Shown in pieces: positions 61,822 through 64,000 of a stretch of 64,000 nucleotides of DNA. The position numbers and the translations under genes are program-made. This DNA comes from Marinobacter lutaoensis. Its GTDB lineage: Bacteria > Pseudomonadota > Gammaproteobacteria > Pseudomonadales > Oleiphilaceae. The stretch's first letter is position 1. Every line of letters begins with the position of its first letter. The notes under the pieces were generated by a model that saw nothing but the letters and a program-made list of their open reading frames with translations, was not told the DNA's origin and did no database searches. The stretch lies in NCBI RefSeq assembly GCF_001981305.1, contig NZ_MSCW01000006.1, positions 62,001 through 126,000 of the forward strand, given 5' to 3'.

Positions 61822-64000
61822 TTGAAGCCACTGCCTTTGCACAAGCTGTATAAAGCCTGCGTTCTCAAAGATCTGCCATTTAAGACCACCCGGCAGCTGG
61901 AGCCCCTTGAAGAAATTGTAGGCCAGAATCGGGCCCAGGAGGCGGTTCGTTTTGCCCTGGCCATGCCCCATGGTGGTTACAACGTTTACGCCGTGGGTCG
62001 CAACGGCCTGGGCAAGCGGACGATGATGCTGCGGTATCTGGAGCATCATGTGGACACCGAGCAGCAGGCCCATGACTGGTGCTACGTCGCCAACTTCGAG
62101 GATCCGAGGGAACCCAGGCTGCTGAAGCTGCCCGCCGGCAAGGGCATTCAGCTCAAGCAGGACATGGAAAAGCTGATGGCGCGCCTGGTGAAGGTGATTC
62201 CTCAGACCTTTGACAGCGACAGTTTCCTTGAACGCTCGGAACAGCTGAAGGGCGAGTATGCCAAGAAGCAGGAAGAAGAGCTGGAAAAGGTGGCGGCCCA
62301 GGCCCGGCGCAAGAAGGTCAGCCTGACCATCTCCACCCCCGGGGGCTACCGTTTGGTGGCCATGAACGGTGACGAACCGCACACCGCCGAGTCGTTCCAG
62401 GCCCTGACCGACGAACAGCGCCAGAAGTTCGAGGACGCCATCAACCGTCTGGAAAAGAAACTGCGCCAGGCCCTGCGCCGGATTGCCGACTGGGAGCAGG
62501 AATACACCGAGAAGCAGCAGGCGCTGAATCAGGAGACGCTGGAAAGCATCTCCGGGCACCAGATCGACGATCTGGAGGAAAAGTACCGGGATTTGCCGGA
62601 CGTGGTGGCGTATCTGGAGGCGGTGCGCGCCGATCTGGTGGAGAACCTGGACATCTTCCTGGATGACAGCGAGGAGCAGGCCGCCATTGCCTATGCCTCC
62701 CTGGACAAGAAGATGCCCCGGCGCTACCTCGTCAACCTGCTGGTGCAGCAGAAAACCAACGAAGTGCCGGTGGTGGTCGAGGACAATCCCACTTACCACA
62801 ACCTGTTTGGCTACGTGGAAAACGTTACCTACAAGGGCACGGTGTTCACCGACTTCTCGCTGATCCGCGCCGGCAGCCTGCACCGGGCCAACGGTGGTTA
62901 CCTGCTGATGGACGCCATCAAGGTGCTGGAACAACCGTTCGTATGGGATGGGCTGAAGCGGGCACTGCGCTCGCGCATGCTCCAGATCAATTCCCTTGAG
63001 CGCGAGCTGACTCTGTCCGGCACCATCTCTATCGAGCCTGAACCGGTGCCGCTGGATGTCAAGATCGTGCTGTTCGGTGACCGCGAGACCTGGTTGTTGC
63101 TGCAGGAGTACGACCCGGAGTTCTCCGAGCTGTTCCGGGTGACGGCGGACTTCGAGAACGAAATGTACCGCACCGAGCACAGCCAGCTGCTGTACGCCAA
63201 GTTTATCGCCAGCCTGGTCAACGAGAAAAAGCTGCTGCACTGCACCAACAAGGCGGTGGCCCGGATTATTGAACACAGCGCCCGCATGGCGGAGCATCAG
63301 GAACGGTTGTCGCTGCACGCCGCGGACATCGCCAACCTGCTGCGGGAGTCCGATTTCTGGGCGCGCCAGGCCAACGCCCGGCTGATCACCGAGGTGCATG
63401 TGGAACGGGCGCTGGAGAGCGCGCGATACCGCAGCAGTCGCATCCGGGATCAGTTGTATGATTCGATTCGTGATGGCTCGACGCTGGTGTCCACCACCGG
63501 CGTGCGGGTGGGGCAGGTCAACGCCCTGTCCGTATTGTCCACCGGCGGTTTCGAGTTTGGCCTGCCCAACAGGGTGACCGCCACCTGCTATTATGGCGAT
63601 GGAGGGGTGATGGACATCGAGCGCGATGTGAAGCTCGGCGGCAACATCCACTCCAAGGGCGTGCTGATTCTGACCTCCTGGCTGTCGTCCCATTTTTCCG
63701 TCGAGGACCCGATGCACCTGTCGGCCAGTCTGACCTTCGAACAGAACTATGGCGAGGTCGACGGCGACAGTGCCTCGCTGGCGGAACTGTGTGCGCTGGT
63801 TTCGGCCCTGTCCGAGGTGCCGGTACGTCAGGACTTGGCGATCACCGGTTCGGTCAACCAGTTCGGAGAGGTGCAGCCGATTGGCGGTGTCAACGAGAAG
63901 GTCGAGGGCTTCTTCGCCACCTGCCAGCTCAAGGGCGGCCTGACCGGAACCCAGGGCGTGATCGTTCCGGCCACCAACGTGCAGAACCTGATGCTGGACA
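61822..64000 (+). CDS. Lon-family ATP-dependent protease (LonB-like, AAA_32), 3' end beyond window
   Basis: At least 726 residues, continuing past base 64000. It starts at a TTG at 61822 with AGGA 7 bases upstream. The N-terminal part (about 1-60) leads to a P-loop variant AVGRNGLGKRTMML (about 57-70), a long coiled-coil insertion rich in Lys and Glu (about 130-260), the rest of the AAA domain (ANGGYLLMDAIKVLEQPFVWDGLKRAL), and a C-terminal Lon protease domain with catalytic Ser650 in DGDSASLAEL and Lys693 in IGGVNEKVEGFF. This is the orphan Lon-like type found in Pseudomonas, distinct from classical Lon. Many long frames on the opposite strand are shadows of it. Confidence 0.9.
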   Translation, partial: MKPLPLHKLYKACVLKDLPFKTTRQLEPLEEIVGQNRAQEAVRFALAMPHGGYNVYAVGRNGLGKRTMMLRYLEHHVDTEQQAHDWCYVANFEDPREPRLLKLPAGKGIQLKQDMEKLMARLVKVIPQTFDSDSFLERSEQLKGEYAKKQEEELEKVAAQARRKKVSLTISTPGGYRLVAMNGDEPHTAESFQALTDEQRQKFEDAINRLEKKLRQALRRIADWEQEYTEKQQALNQETLESISGHQIDDLEEKYRDLPDVVAYLEAVRADLVENLDIFLDDSEEQAAIAYASLDKKMPRRYLVNLLVQQKTNEVPVVVEDNPTYHNLFGYVENVTYKGTVFTDFSLIRAGSLHRANGGYLLMDAIKVLEQPFVWDGLKRALRSRMLQINSLERELTLSGTISIEPEPVPLDVKIVLFGDRETWLLLQEYDPEFSELFRVTADFENEMYRTEHSQLLYAKFIASLVNEKKLLHCTNKAVARIIEHSARMAEHQERLSLHAADIANLLRESDFWARQANARLITEVHVERALESARYRSSRIRDQLYDSIRDGSTLVSTTGVRVGQVNALSVLSTGGFEFGLPNRVTATCYYGDGGVMDIERDVKLGGNIHSKGVLILTSWLSSHFSVEDPMHLSASLTFEQNYGEVDGDSASLAELCALVSALSEVPVRQDLAITGSVNQFGEVQPIGGVNEKVEGFFATCQLKGGLTGTQGVIVPATNVQNLMLD

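Noticed and set aside
61807..63717. Open frame of 636 codons on the minus strand
   Set aside because: Antisense to the Lon-like protease; the plus-strand translation shows the P-loop and the Ser-Lys dyad.
1..64000. CRISPR arrays, tRNA or rRNA genes, insertion sequences, prophage genes
   Set aside because: No regularly spaced repeats, cloverleaf sequences, transposase or integrase motifs or phage structural genes were found on reading.

Overview
The window is a high-GC chromosomal segment of a gammaproteobacterium, most likely a marine or halophilic member of the Marinobacter/Pseudomonas branch. The indications are the neighbourhood fdxA-mutS ... pncC-recA, a SulP/UspA pair, an AMP-forming acyl-CoA ligase, a PF10118 metal-dependent hydrolase and MocR and FixJ-type regulators. 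I see no tRNA, rRNA, CRISPR array or insertion sequence. Two genes run off the ends: a chemoreceptor at the left and a Lon-family protease at the right.

Layout. 1-9.7 kb holds a methyl-accepting chemotaxis protein, tRNA pseudouridine synthase TruC, an amidase, DjlA, an MgtC/DUF4010 membrane protein, a SulP transporter with a tandem universal stress protein, and cyclopropane fatty acid synthase. 9.8-14.9 kb is a complete oligopeptide ABC importer operon with a fused double ATPase. 15-19 kb holds a BaiN-like flavoprotein, a PhzF-family protein coupled to a small unknown protein, and a divergent MocR regulator. 18.9-24.4 kb is a PAS sensor kinase and FixJ-type regulator, divergent from an acyl-CoA ligase and an SLC23-type permease.

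24.4-31.8 kb is a redox module. A QseBC-like two-component system, trailed by a broken membrane-anchored AraC regulator, is divergent from four genes: a ferric-reductase-like flavocytochrome, a PepSY_2 periplasmic protein, a DUF2271 periplasmic protein carrying a consensus flavinylation motif, and a PepSY-TM/flavodoxin/ferredoxin-reductase fusion. Three 11-bp-spaced direct repeats (TTCAG-like, N5, GTCAGG) lie in the two promoter regions of the module and are good candidates for the response-regulator operators. Together these genes look like a signal-controlled route that moves NAD(P)H electrons across the inner membrane to a flavin-bearing periplasmic carrier.

32-36 kb holds a PF10118 hydrolase under a striking palindromic operator, a DegV lipid-binding protein, an unknown 351-residue protein, a LysE-family exporter and ferredoxin FdxA. 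MutS follows at 36.2-38.9 kb. In pseudomonads mutS and fdxA lie directly beside pncC (cinA-like) and recA. Here those two pairs keep their expected orientation but are separated by about 20 kb (38.9-59.0 kb) of accessory genes.

That insert holds (a) a guanidine-I riboswitch followed by an ABC importer, two carboxyguanidine-deiminase-type subunits, a biotin-dependent guanidine/urea carboxylase and allophanate hydrolase, which is a full guanidine-nitrogen assimilation operon; (b) a DeoR-controlled Ugp-like sugar/polyol ABC importer with a HAD phosphatase; (c) a dihydrolipoamide-dehydrogenase-like flavoprotein and an ADP-ribosylglycohydrolase; and (d) a DUF6795-like protein in a more AT-rich patch. 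The right end returns to the core genome with pncC, LexA-controlled recA, a small flavodoxin-like protein where recX is often found, a PilZ protein and the Lon-like protease.
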